Source of the DNA: Halomonas caseinilytica
GTDB taxonomy: Bacteria; Pseudomonadota; Gammaproteobacteria; Pseudomonadales; Halomonadaceae
DNA: 64,000 nucleotides
Direction: 5' to 3'
Assembly (NCBI RefSeq): GCF_001662305.1
Contig: NZ_BDEP01000007.1
Span: forward strand, 1 to 64,000
This document shows, piece after piece, positions 54,675 through 64,000 of the stretch. The notes under the pieces are model-generated. The model was given only the letters and a program-made list of their open reading frames with translations, had not been told where the DNA came from and ran no database searches. Position 1 is the stretch's first letter, and every line of letters begins with the position of its first letter. Both the position numbers and the translations under genes were made by a program.

Positions 54675-55271
54675 TCAGCTCTCGAACAACGCCACCACCT
54701 CGGCGGGTCGCAACGGCGACCGGTCGCGGTGACGTCGCAGATCGAAACCCGCCACGGCGGACAACAGGATCTGCAGCGGATCGCCATGGCTCACCAGCAA
54801 CACGACGCCTCCTGCTGCGCGACGCTCCAGCTCGCGCACGACCGCCACCATGCGCGCGGCAACCGCCTCGACGGGCTCGACGCCGAATCGCGCATGGCTC
54901 GCATCGACGGCGTCACAGGCCCAGACATCCGCATAGCGGGCGTCCTCCTCCCCCTCGAGCTCCCCGAACCCTCGCTCACGCAGCCCGGGATTCGGCGTCA
55001 CGGTGACACCAAAGTGCTCCGCCACTCGGACCGCCGTCTGGGTCGTACGCAGGAAACCGGAATGCACGACATGTGTCGGCACCTCCCAATGCCAAGTCTC
55101 CAGGATATCGTCCACCTCCTTGCGTCCTTGCGGCGACAGCCCGAAAGACGCGATGCCTTGCCCCGGTGAACTGATGATGCGCCCCTGTCGATTGGCCTCG
55201 CTATGGCCGTGACGCATCAACAGGTAACGATTGCGGCAACCTGACGGGTCGAGCGATAACGTGTCTGACAT
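54675..55271 (-). CDS. Histidine phosphatase/phosphoglycerate mutase-like protein
   Basis: Histidine phosphatase superfamily member (198 aa). The phosphohistidine motif is LLMRHGHSEANRQGRIIS (about 18-35, RHG), the second Arg in SGFLRTTQTA, Glu in LRERGFGELEGEED and the second His in LLVSHGDPLQI. It is more likely a phosphatase on a small metabolite than a glycolytic mutase, judging by length. The start at 55271 is likely but AGGAG is 12 bases away. Confidence 0.78.
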   Translation of the reverse strand: MSDTLSLDPSGCRNRYLLMRHGHSEANRQGRIISSPGQGIASFGLSPQGRKEVDDILETWHWEVPTHVVHSGFLRTTQTAVRVAEHFGVTVTPNPGLRERGFGELEGEEDARYADVWACDAVDASHARFGVEPVEAVAARMVAVVRELERRAAGGVVLLVSHGDPLQILLSAVAGFDLRRHRDRSPLRPAEVVALFES

Positions 55272-55516
55272 CGAGTCGATACACTCCTGAAACGCAGAAA
55301 CTGAAACGTCTTTCGAGAAGGAATCATCACCACACTTCCCGAAACGCATGCGTCTGTATACCAACGAGTCTCGAGGCATGCCATGTCGCGCTCCTTGATC
55401 GTGTCGCGTGAGACCCTGCCGCGACGCGCACGACGGACCAGCGGCCGGCTCTCCCATCGCTGCACTATCCGCGGTATGCTCCGCTATACCACTGGCATCG
55501 ACATGGAGGACGTGCC

Positions 55517-56581
55517 GTGCTGTCCGTCATCATCGCGACCCTCGCCATCCTGCTTCTGGGAATCACGATTCTTGCCCGACTGCCGTTTCACTGGTGGTGG
55601 ATACGCAGCTGCGAGTTTCCGCGTCTACAGATCGCCACGCTGGCACTGCTGACCTTGTTGCTCGCCCCTCTCACCGAGGCACCATGGCGCTGGATGATCG
55701 TGGCAAGCAGCCTTGCCACCCTCGTGGTCCAGGCCTGCTACATATTGCCGTGGACACGCCTTTGGCCCGTGCAGGTCCAGCGCAGCGAACCCGGCCATGA
55801 CGATCGCTGCATTCGTCTGCTGGTCGCCAATGTGCTGACACCCAATCGCAATGCCGAAGGGCTGGTCGATCTCATTCACGCGCATCAGCCGGATATCGTC
55901 CTGACCCTCGAGTCAGACGACTGGTGGGGCCGTCAACTCGATGCCGCCCTGGCCAACCAATGGCCACACGCCGTACGCATTCCCCAGGACAACCTGTACG
56001 GCATGCACCTCTATTCACGACTGCCCCTGGTTTCACCGCAGGTCGAGCGGCTGATCCAGGACGACATTCCGTCCATATCAACCGGGGTCACCCTGCCCTG
56101 CGGGGACGACATCCAGTTGTACGCCGTGCATCCTCGACCGCCGGCACCCAACGAAAGCGAGGAATCGCTGTGGCGTGACGCCGAACTGCTGCTGATCGGC
56201 AAGCGCATCCACGATGCCCCCGCCCCGACCCTCGTGGCCGGCGACCTCAACGACGTGGCCTGGTCACGCACGACCCGGCTCTTCTGTCGCATCAGCGGCA
56301 TGCTCGATCCACGCCGAGGTCGCGGCATGTTCAGCACTTTCCACGCACATTATCCATTGCTGCGCTGGCCACTCGATCATGTCTTCTCCAGCGAACACTT
56401 CACGCTACGCGACATGCGGCGTCTGCCGGGGTTCGGCTCGGACCATTTCCCGATTCTCACCACGCTCTGCTATCGCCCCTCCCGAGCCGATGAACATGAA
56501 ACACCTGAGGCGGACCGAGACGAGCACCACGAAGCGCACTCCACGATCCGCGAAGGCAAGGAAAGGGAACAGGAGACATAA
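55517..56581 (+). CDS. Membrane-anchored endonuclease/exonuclease/phosphatase (EEP) domain protein
   Basis: A 354-aa protein with three N-terminal hydrophobic helices (about 2-20, 38-55, 60-78) and an EEP domain (about 98-325): RLLVANVLTPNRN, QPDIVLTLESDDWW (metal Glu), YAVHPRPP, VAGDLNDVAWSRTTRLF (catalytic Asp/Asn) and GSDHFPILTTL (terminal Asp-His). The active-site set is complete. The C-terminus is highly charged. GTG start with GGAGGA six bases before. Such proteins may act on phospholipids or phosphodiesters at the membrane; substrate unknown. Confidence 0.8.
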   Translation: MLSVIIATLAILLLGITILARLPFHWWWIRSCEFPRLQIATLALLTLLLAPLTEAPWRWMIVASSLATLVVQACYILPWTRLWPVQVQRSEPGHDDRCIRLLVANVLTPNRNAEGLVDLIHAHQPDIVLTLESDDWWGRQLDAALANQWPHAVRIPQDNLYGMHLYSRLPLVSPQVERLIQDDIPSISTGVTLPCGDDIQLYAVHPRPPAPNESEESLWRDAELLLIGKRIHDAPAPTLVAGDLNDVAWSRTTRLFCRISGMLDPRRGRGMFSTFHAHYPLLRWPLDHVFSSEHFTLRDMRRLPGFGSDHFPILTTLCYRPSRADEHETPEADRDEHHEAHSTIREGKEREQET

Positions 56582-56663
56582 GCTGGATGCCCCCGACAAC
56601 ATCGGGTCAAGGGGCTTTTCTTCCCGCTTCAAGCGTACGACTTCAAGCTCCCGGGCGCCCCGG

Positions 56664-58043
<1,380 letters not shown>

Positions 58044-58188
58044 TTTCGCTTCCTCGTCGGCATATCCTGCTCTCACCATGGCGATGCCGCGGTCAGCTTG
58101 CAAGGCGCTTATGAACGATTCCTGATCGCATCGTTCACTTCTCCTCCGGGATGCGCCGTTGCGCACGTGCATTTTTTTACATTCGGCA

Positions 58189-58230
58189 TGTTGCGACGCA
58201 CAAAAACGCCTGCTATTGTGCATTGCAACA
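58189..58230. promoter_or_regulatory. Nested dyad enclosing the phasin promoter
   Basis: TGTTGC-gac-GCACAA-N12-TTGTGC-att-GCAACA: twelve paired bases, perfect and symmetric. A promoter TTGCGA (58191-58196), 17 bp, TATTGT (58214-58219) lies inside. It looks like an operator; TGC-rich dyads are known for PhaR-type regulators of phasin genes, but PhaR is not in the window. Confidence 0.55.
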
Positions 58231-58297
58231 TGAACGAGAAGGCATCGGCGGATCGCCCAGGCCTTCACCGAAGACCGACCCCAGGAGGGTGCAGACG

Positions 58298-58672
58298 ATG
58301 CGCGACTTCAATACCCAACAGTTCACCGAGCAATTCGAATCCCTCTTCTTCGGCCCGGCACGCGCCTATGCGTCGCTGTCCGTGGACTACACCGAAAAGC
58401 TGCTGCGCGCTCAGCTGGATGCCAGCCAGGCCTACACCGAAACCGGCATCGCCCAGCTGCGTTCCCTGCTCGACGTCAAGGATGCCGACGGTCTGCGTAC
58501 CTACATGGAAGGCCAGCAGAAGGTCGCCAAGGAGTTGACCGAACGCTTCAAGAATGACGCCGAAAAGGTCGTCTCCCTGCAGCAGGATTTCGTCCAGCAA
58601 AGCCAGAAGCTGGCCGACGCCAACGTCAAGCAAGCCTCCGAGAGCGTCGAGAAGGCCACCCGCAAGGCCTGA
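58298..58672 (+). CDS. phaP: Phasin family protein
   Basis: Small granule-associated protein (124 aa) expected to coat polyhydroxyalkanoate granules. It is almost wholly amphipathic alpha-helix, without Cys or Trp: FNTQQFTEQFESLFFGPARAYASLSVDYTEKLLRAQLDASQAYTE at the start, heptad-like to the end, and a terminal EKATRKA. AGGAGG precedes the ATG. It has its own promoter dyad and terminator; the pha synthase genes are not in this window. Symbol is by family only. Confidence 0.85.
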   Translation: MRDFNTQQFTEQFESLFFGPARAYASLSVDYTEKLLRAQLDASQAYTETGIAQLRSLLDVKDADGLRTYMEGQQKVAKELTERFKNDAEKVVSLQQDFVQQSQKLADANVKQASESVEKATRKA

Positions 58673-58695
58673 TCCTCGTTCCGACACGGCGCCCC

Positions 58696-58726
58696 AAGGG
58701 CCACCGCTACTGGCGGTGGCCCTTTT
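58696..58726 (+). terminator. Intrinsic terminator of phasin gene
   Basis: AAGGGCCACCGC-TACTG-GCGGTGGCCC followed by TTTT, 23 bp after the phasin stop. Confidence 0.88.
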
Positions 58727-58777
58727 GCGTTAAGCTCTTGCGGCACACAGGGCCAATGCTAAAGAAAGAGAGACGCC

Positions 58778-59317
58778 ATGCGCCATATCCTTCTGCCCCT
58801 TCTACTGGGCACCGTTCTCGCGGGCTGCCAGGCCCTTCCCCCATCGAGCGGCACGCAGCGCGATGACTCGGTCGACATCACCGATATCAGCGAAAAGCCC
58901 GCTACCGATACTGGTCGCGTACCGCGACAGGTCGACTTTCCCGCGGACGAGTATGCCGCCCTCGAGAAAACCGGCAACGCCGCGCTCAGTGGTCGCCTGA
59001 CCCTCGACACCCCTTCCGGCACCGTGGTCGGCGCCGGCGAGACCGTCTCGGCGGCGCCGGTCACCACCTATTCCGCTGAAGCGGCCGAACAGGCCCTGGC
59101 CGGCCGCGCGGTGGAACGGGCGGATCCACGAGCCCGCGCCTATACCCACACGACCCGCACCGATGGCAATGGCTACTTCATGCTGCGCGGCCTGCCCTCC
59201 GGACACTTCTATGTATCAGGTAGCCTGGTTGACCCTTCGAGCGGCCAGCGCAAGGTCATCATTCACGAGACACGCCTGGGTGATGGCCAACACCGCGAGA
59301 TACAACTGAACCGGTAA
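58778..59317 (+). CDS. Lipoprotein with carboxypeptidase-regulatory-like (transthyretin-like) domain
   Basis: Secreted lipoprotein of 179 aa. Signal peptide with lipobox LAGC (Cys17), then a low-complexity linker, then a beta-sandwich-like domain from about 65 (ALSGRLTLDTPSGTVVGAGETVSAAPVTTYS ... TRTDGNGYFMLRGLPSGHFYVSGSL), of the kind seen in carboxypeptidase D regulatory domains. Asp18-equivalent is absent (Gln at +2), so outer-membrane sorting is expected. Function unknown. Good ribosome site (AAAGAGAG). Confidence 0.78.
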   Translation: MRHILLPLLLGTVLAGCQALPPSSGTQRDDSVDITDISEKPATDTGRVPRQVDFPADEYAALEKTGNAALSGRLTLDTPSGTVVGAGETVSAAPVTTYSAEAAEQALAGRAVERADPRARAYTHTTRTDGNGYFMLRGLPSGHFYVSGSLVDPSSGQRKVIIHETRLGDGQHREIQLNR

Positions 59318-59335
59318 CGCCACCGCCGATGGCGG

Positions 59336-59439
59336 CCACCAGGGTAGCGATCTACGCTGTGAGAGGAGTCTCACGCCACGCAGGAGACTCGGAATGCCTG
59401 CCTTGGCAGGCATTCCAGCGATGTCTCCCTGCCTGGTGG
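59336..59439 (+). other. Highly structured leader before the EhuB-like gene
   Basis: Nested arms: CCACCAGG (59336-59343) with CCTGGTGG (59432-59439); GGAGAC (59383-59388) with GTCTCC (59423-59428); GGAATGCCTGCC (59391-59402) with GGCAGGCATTCC (59405-59416), a perfect 12-bp stem on a TT step. A side hairpin GTGAGA-GGAG-TCTCAC sits at 59359-59374. The whole is 22 bp upstream of the start codon. Confidence 0.55.
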
Positions 59440-59461
59440 TGCCAAACGGAGGAGGTAGGTA

Positions 59462-60337
59462 ATGGACGAAAAGGACATCGACAGCACACGCCTCGCCTGG
59501 CTGGCCGTGCCCTTGGCAGTGATCCTGGCGGCTCCGACCGCCCTGGCCGCATCACTGGAGGAACTTCGCCAGCAGGGCAGCATCCGTGTCGCCGTGGCCA
59601 ACGAGGTGCCCTACGGCTATCTGGACGATGAAGGTCAGGGCCAGGGCGCCGGCCCCGAGGTGGCGCGCCACGTGCTCGAGGAAATCGGCATCGATGATAT
59701 CGAGTGGGTCGCCACGTCCTTCGGCGACCTGATACCGGGCCTCGAGGAAGGACGCTTCGACATGGCCGCCGCCGAGATGGCCATTCGTCCCGAACGGTGC
59801 GAACGCGTGCTGTTCTCGGCGCCCAACACTTCCTATGGCGAAGGACTGCTGGTCAGGGCCACCAATCCCCTCGACATTCGCGGCTACGAAGACTTCGCCA
59901 GTCGTGACGACATCAGCGTCGCCGTTCTGCAGGGCGCGACCCAGGTCGATATCCTTCGGGCACTCGAGGTTCCCGACGATCGGATGACCACCATCGCGTC
60001 CAACGACGCCGCCATCGAAGCGCTGCTGTCCGATCGCGCCGATGCCTATGCCGGCACCGGCCTCACGGTCAGTCAGCTCGGTGGCCAGAGTCCGGATGTC
60101 GAGGTGGTGGAAGGCTTCGAGGATCCCAAGGTAGACGGCAAGATCGTCCGGAGCTGGGGCGGGTTCACCTTCCCCACCGACGCCGAGACGTTGCGGGATG
60201 CCTTCGATGACGCCCTCACGGACTATCGTCATACCCAGGAATGGGAAGACACCCTGACGCGCCACGGTTTCACCCAGGATGACGTCCTCAATGCCTTCCG
60301 CTTCGAGACCGAGTGGCTGTGCCGCCAGGAGACATGA
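59462..60337 (+). CDS. EhuB-like (ectoine/hydroxyectoine-type) ABC substrate-binding protein
   Basis: Family-3 solute-binding protein (291 aa). The start LEELRQQGSIRVAVANEVPYGYLDDEGQGQGAGPEVARHVLEEIGI and FGDLIPGLEEGRFDMAAAEMAIRPERCERVLFSAPN are close to EhuB. It has no permease or ATPase beside it. The N-terminus is odd for a Sec signal: MDEKDIDSTR is acidic before the hydrophobic run LAWLAVPLAVILAAPTALAA, yet a very strong ribosome site (GGAGGAGG) fixes this ATG. A long structured leader precedes it. Ligand assignment is tentative; it might bind another compatible solute or amino acid. Confidence 0.72.
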   Translation: MDEKDIDSTRLAWLAVPLAVILAAPTALAASLEELRQQGSIRVAVANEVPYGYLDDEGQGQGAGPEVARHVLEEIGIDDIEWVATSFGDLIPGLEEGRFDMAAAEMAIRPERCERVLFSAPNTSYGEGLLVRATNPLDIRGYEDFASRDDISVAVLQGATQVDILRALEVPDDRMTTIASNDAAIEALLSDRADAYAGTGLTVSQLGGQSPDVEVVEGFEDPKVDGKIVRSWGGFTFPTDAETLRDAFDDALTDYRHTQEWEDTLTRHGFTQDDVLNAFRFETEWLCRQET

Positions 60338-60342
60338 GCGCG

Positions 60343-61044
60343 CTACCAGCCCAGCGCCTGCTTGACGAAAGGAATGGTGAGCTTGCGCTGGGCCGAGAGC
60401 GAAGCTCGGTCAAGGGTTTCCAGGACGTCGAACAACGCATCCAGGCGTCTGGGGCCACGATGCAGGATGTATCGGGCGACCTCGTCGGGCAGCTCCATGC
60501 CTCGCCCCCGAGCGCGCAACCGCAGGGCGTCGAGGCGCCCCTGGTCATCGAGCCCGGGGACCTGAAACGTCATTCCCCAGGTCAGGCGGGATGCCAGATC
60601 GGGTAAGGTGACCGCCAGTTGCCGAGGGGGCACCGAAGCGGCGACGATCAGGCGTCGCCCGTCGTCCCGCAGCCGATTGAAGGCATGGAACAATGCCTCT
60701 TCCCAGCGTTTGCGACCAACCACCCGATCCAGATCATCGATGGCCACCAGGTCGAGCCTTTCCACCTCCTCGAGCATCAACGGCGGAAAGTGCCCCAGCT
60801 CCTCGAGTGGCAGATAGAGGGCCCGCCGGTCCTGATCGGAAGCGGCATGGCAGGCCGCCTGCAGGAGATGGCTGCGTCCCACGCCATCGCTCCCCCACAG
60901 GTAGAGGAACGGCTCGCCACTCTCGTCCAGCTGATGCTTCAGGCAGGCCACCAGGGTCGCGCTGGGGCCAGGATGAAAGTTGGCGAAGGTGGCATCGTCT
61001 CGCAGCCCCACGCCCAGGGGCAACTGCGCGGGCGCTCGACTCAT
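60343..61044 (-). CDS. hda: DnaA regulatory inactivator Hda
   Basis: AAA+ protein that, with the beta clamp, stimulates ATP hydrolysis by DnaA and so prevents re-initiation (233 aa). Clamp-binding motif QLPLGVGL at 7-14, a degenerate P-loop WGSDGVGRSHLL (Lys replaced by Arg, as is usual or tolerated in Hda), and VAIDDLDRVVGR as Walker B-like part. It overlaps the AI-2E permease gene by 4 bp; this pair opposite purM-purN is a conserved gammaproteobacterial arrangement. Confidence 0.9.
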   Translation of the reverse strand: MSRAPAQLPLGVGLRDDATFANFHPGPSATLVACLKHQLDESGEPFLYLWGSDGVGRSHLLQAACHAASDQDRRALYLPLEELGHFPPLMLEEVERLDLVAIDDLDRVVGRKRWEEALFHAFNRLRDDGRRLIVAASVPPRQLAVTLPDLASRLTWGMTFQVPGLDDQGRLDALRLRARGRGMELPDEVARYILHRGPRRLDALFDVLETLDRASLSAQRKLTIPFVKQALGW

Positions 61045-62117
61045 GGCGACTCCTCGTTCGAAGCTCGGTGGTCCGCGTCATAGAGCGCACTGTTTTTATA
61101 GCGATCGTGCAGATAACGCAACACCACCATGACCATGGCCGCCACCGGCAGCGCCACCAGCACCCCGGTGAAGCCGAACAGTTGGCCGCCGGCCAGCACG
61201 GCGAAGATCACCGCCACCGGGTGCAGGCCGATCTTGTCACCCAACAGCTTGGGCTGCAGCACGATGCTCTCGATGAACTGGCCAAAGCCGAAGACCGCCG
61301 CCACGCCCAGCAGCATCCATATCTCGCCTGACTGGAAGAAGGCGACCAGGCCGGATACCGAGATACCGACAATCACGCCGAGATAGGGCACGATACTGGC
61401 AAGCCCCGACAGCAGCCCGATCAAGAGCCCGAACTTCACGCCGAGCAAGGTCAGGCCAATGGCATAGATAATCCCGAGGCACAACATGACGATCAGTTGC
61501 CCGCGCAGGAAGGCCGAGAGAACTTCATCGCATTCCCCGGCCAGTCGCACCACCGTCGGCTCCCAGCGACGCGGCAGCGAACCGCGCACCTTGGCCACCA
61601 GGTCATCCCAGTCCAGCAGCAGGTAGAAGGTCACCACCGGAATCAACGCCAGGTTGCCGACCATCGCGACCAGTGCCAGTCCCGACTTCGACACCTGGGC
61701 CAGCAAGGTCGCAGCGAAGGTGCCGGTTTCCTTCCAGTTGTCGACCAGTGCCTGACGCATCTGATCGAAGTCCGTGCTGAGATCCATCCCCGTCATCGAC
61801 TGGACGCGCGGCACCACCGTGCTCTGCACCCAGCCAAGAATGGCGGGCAACGACTCGATCAGTTGTCCTATCTGCCGGCCCAGGACCGGGATGACAAGCA
61901 ACAGGCTCAAGACGATGATCAGCGTCAGCAGCAAGAACACCAGCGATACCGCCAGTCGTCGCGACAGCCCCTTCTCCTCGAGCCGATCGGCCAGCGGGTC
62001 ACCGAGATAGGCCAGCACCATGCTGACGAAAAACGGCATCAACACCGGTTCTATGCTGATCAGGAACCATAACCCCAGCGCCGCCAGTACGGCCGCTATC
62101 CAACCTTGTCTACGCAT
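61041..62117 (-). CDS. AI-2E family transporter (PerM-like)
   Basis: Inner-membrane protein (358 aa) with eight hydrophobic segments and the family features FFVSMVLAYLGDPLADRLEEKGLSRRLAVSLVFL (about 29-62) and LGVIVGISVSGLVAFFQ, PKLLGDKIGLHPVAVIFAVLAGGQLFGFTGVLVALPVAA at the end. Export of AI-2 is proven for few members; other roles such as Na/H exchange have been reported. Co-transcribed with hda. Confidence 0.88.
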   Translation of the reverse strand: MRRQGWIAAVLAALGLWFLISIEPVLMPFFVSMVLAYLGDPLADRLEEKGLSRRLAVSLVFLLLTLIIVLSLLLVIPVLGRQIGQLIESLPAILGWVQSTVVPRVQSMTGMDLSTDFDQMRQALVDNWKETGTFAATLLAQVSKSGLALVAMVGNLALIPVVTFYLLLDWDDLVAKVRGSLPRRWEPTVVRLAGECDEVLSAFLRGQLIVMLCLGIIYAIGLTLLGVKFGLLIGLLSGLASIVPYLGVIVGISVSGLVAFFQSGEIWMLLGVAAVFGFGQFIESIVLQPKLLGDKIGLHPVAVIFAVLAGGQLFGFTGVLVALPVAAMVMVVLRYLHDRYKNSALYDADHRASNEESP

Positions 62118-62275
62118 CCTGCTCTCCCTGTGCGATGCCCGGTGTGGCGGTGCGTGCCACGCCTCGTGATGCTACAATCTGCGCCCGATCTTGCCCACCG
62201 CGGCGTCCTTGCGCCAATTGACGGCCAAGGCACCGGGACGCGCCTTCGACAGCAATGTTCATAACAGGACAGGCC

Positions 62276-63345
<1,070 letters not shown>

Positions 63346-63349
<4 letters not shown>

Positions 63350-64000
63350 GCGAGACCGACTACCCCAGCGACACCCTGCAGGACTTCACCCCCGAGCCCG
63401 CCGAGCCGCGGCGGATCGTGGTGCTGATCTCCGGCAACGGCAGCAATCTCCAGGCACTGATCGAAGCCCAGGAGCACGACCGCCTCGGCGGCGAGATCGC
63501 CGCGGTGATCTCCAACCAGCCCGACGCCTACGGCCTCAAGCGGGCTCGCGATGCTGGCATCGACGCCGTGGCGCTGCCCCATCGGGAATACGAGAGCCGT
63601 GAAGCCTTCGATGGTGCGCTGATCAAGGTTATCGAGCGCCACGAGCCCGACCTTGTGGTCCTGGCCGGCTTCATGCGCATTCTCACCCCTCGCTTCGTCC
63701 AGCGCTTCCTGGGCCGAATGCTCAACATCCACCCCTCGCTGCTGCCAGCCTACCAGGGCCTGCACACCCATGCCCGAGCCCTCGCCGATGGCGTGACCGA
63801 GCATGGCTGCAGCGTGCACTTCGTCACCGAAGAGCTGGACGGCGGCCCGGTGGCACTCCAGGCCGAGGTAAGGGTCGACCGCACGGACTCCGAAGACAGC
63901 CTGAAGGACAAGGTGCAGGCCCGCGAACACCTGATCTTGCCCATCGCCGTGAACTGGTTCCTCGAAGGCCGCCTCAAGCTGGCGGGCGACGCCGTCACCA
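63346..64000 (+). CDS. purN: Phosphoribosylglycinamide formyltransferase PurN (3' end outside window)
   Basis: 10-formyl-THF-dependent formylation of GAR (218 aa visible, incomplete at the right edge). [19 protein letters not shown] (about 23-41), [41 protein letters not shown] with catalytic Asn-His and the later [19 protein letters not shown] with catalytic Asp. The N-terminus is extended by some 20 residues ([20 protein letters not shown]) compared with E. coli. ATGA overlap with purM indicates coupling. Confidence 0.95.

Noticed and set aside
59336..59460. 5S rRNA-like fragment (TGCCTGGTGG)
   Set aside because: Only a short resemblance at the end; the internal sequence does not follow 5S rRNA.
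62118..62275. PurR operator before purM
   Set aside because: No ACGCAAACG-type palindrome is visible.

Overview
The window looks like chromosomal DNA of a GC-rich gammaproteobacterium, most probably a Halomonadaceae (Halomonas-like) species. This is inferred from protein character and gene neighbourhoods: psrA-lexA as in pseudomonads and relatives, AI-2E permease-hda opposite purM-purN, a type IV pilus pilA/pilBC block, an EhuB-like solute-binding protein, a phasin, and a rhizobium-style glycerol ABC operon. There is no prophage and no CRISPR array. The only mobile-element signal is an integron-type integrase at the left edge.

Layout. 0-1.3 kb: IntI-type tyrosine recombinase followed by a 143-bp segment bounded by 18-bp imperfect inverted repeats. 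1.4-13.4 kb: metabolic and accessory genes (tautomerase-like protein, DhaK-DhaL dihydroxyacetone kinase, acetyltransferases, a sodium/solute symporter with its small partner, amidase, LysR regulator, VOC and DUF1428 proteins, CDF transporter, RidA, and a LysE exporter divergent from a MocR regulator). 13.7-18 kb: ClC-type channel with CBS domains, a solitary polyamine-type binding protein, YjbQ, and a kinase-like protein. 18-21.7 kb: pilA opposite pilB-pilC; pilB carries a one-base frameshift. 21.8-27.6 kb: psrA, lexA-dinB, purU, an RNase J-like nuclease and a small H-NS-like protein. 27.8-31.4 kb: molybdenum cofactor genes, including one open frame that joins MoaC to MoaD. 31.6-33.5 kb: XRE-cupin regulator and uracil permease.

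33.5-41.7 kb: a seven-gene glycerol operon (glpS-glpT-glpP-glpQ-DUF2160-glpV-glpD). 41.8-45.6 kb: nucleobase salvage (upp, ung, gpt, apt, NCS2 permease). 45.8-50 kb: riboflavin synthase, then metN-metI-metQ and a free methionine-(R)-sulfoxide reductase, preceded by a promoter, a SAM-II-like riboswitch and an intrinsic terminator. 50.1-50.4 kb: two tandem tRNA-Val(GAC) genes. 50.4-54.6 kb: glpK divergent from glpR-glpD. 54.7-64 kb: phosphatase-like protein, EEP-family membrane protein, fumC, phasin, lipoprotein, EhuB-like protein, hda, AI-2E permease, purM and the start of purN.

How it works together. Glycerol enters through the ABC system, is phosphorylated by GlpK and oxidised by one of two different GlpD enzymes; sequences resembling GlpR operators lie in front of glpK, the second glpD and the ABC operon, so one repressor probably governs both loci. 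Methionine and its sulfoxide are imported by MetNIQ, the free sulfoxide is reduced by the adjacent enzyme, and SAM probably shuts the operon through the riboswitch. All identifications are by reading the sequence; no database search was run.
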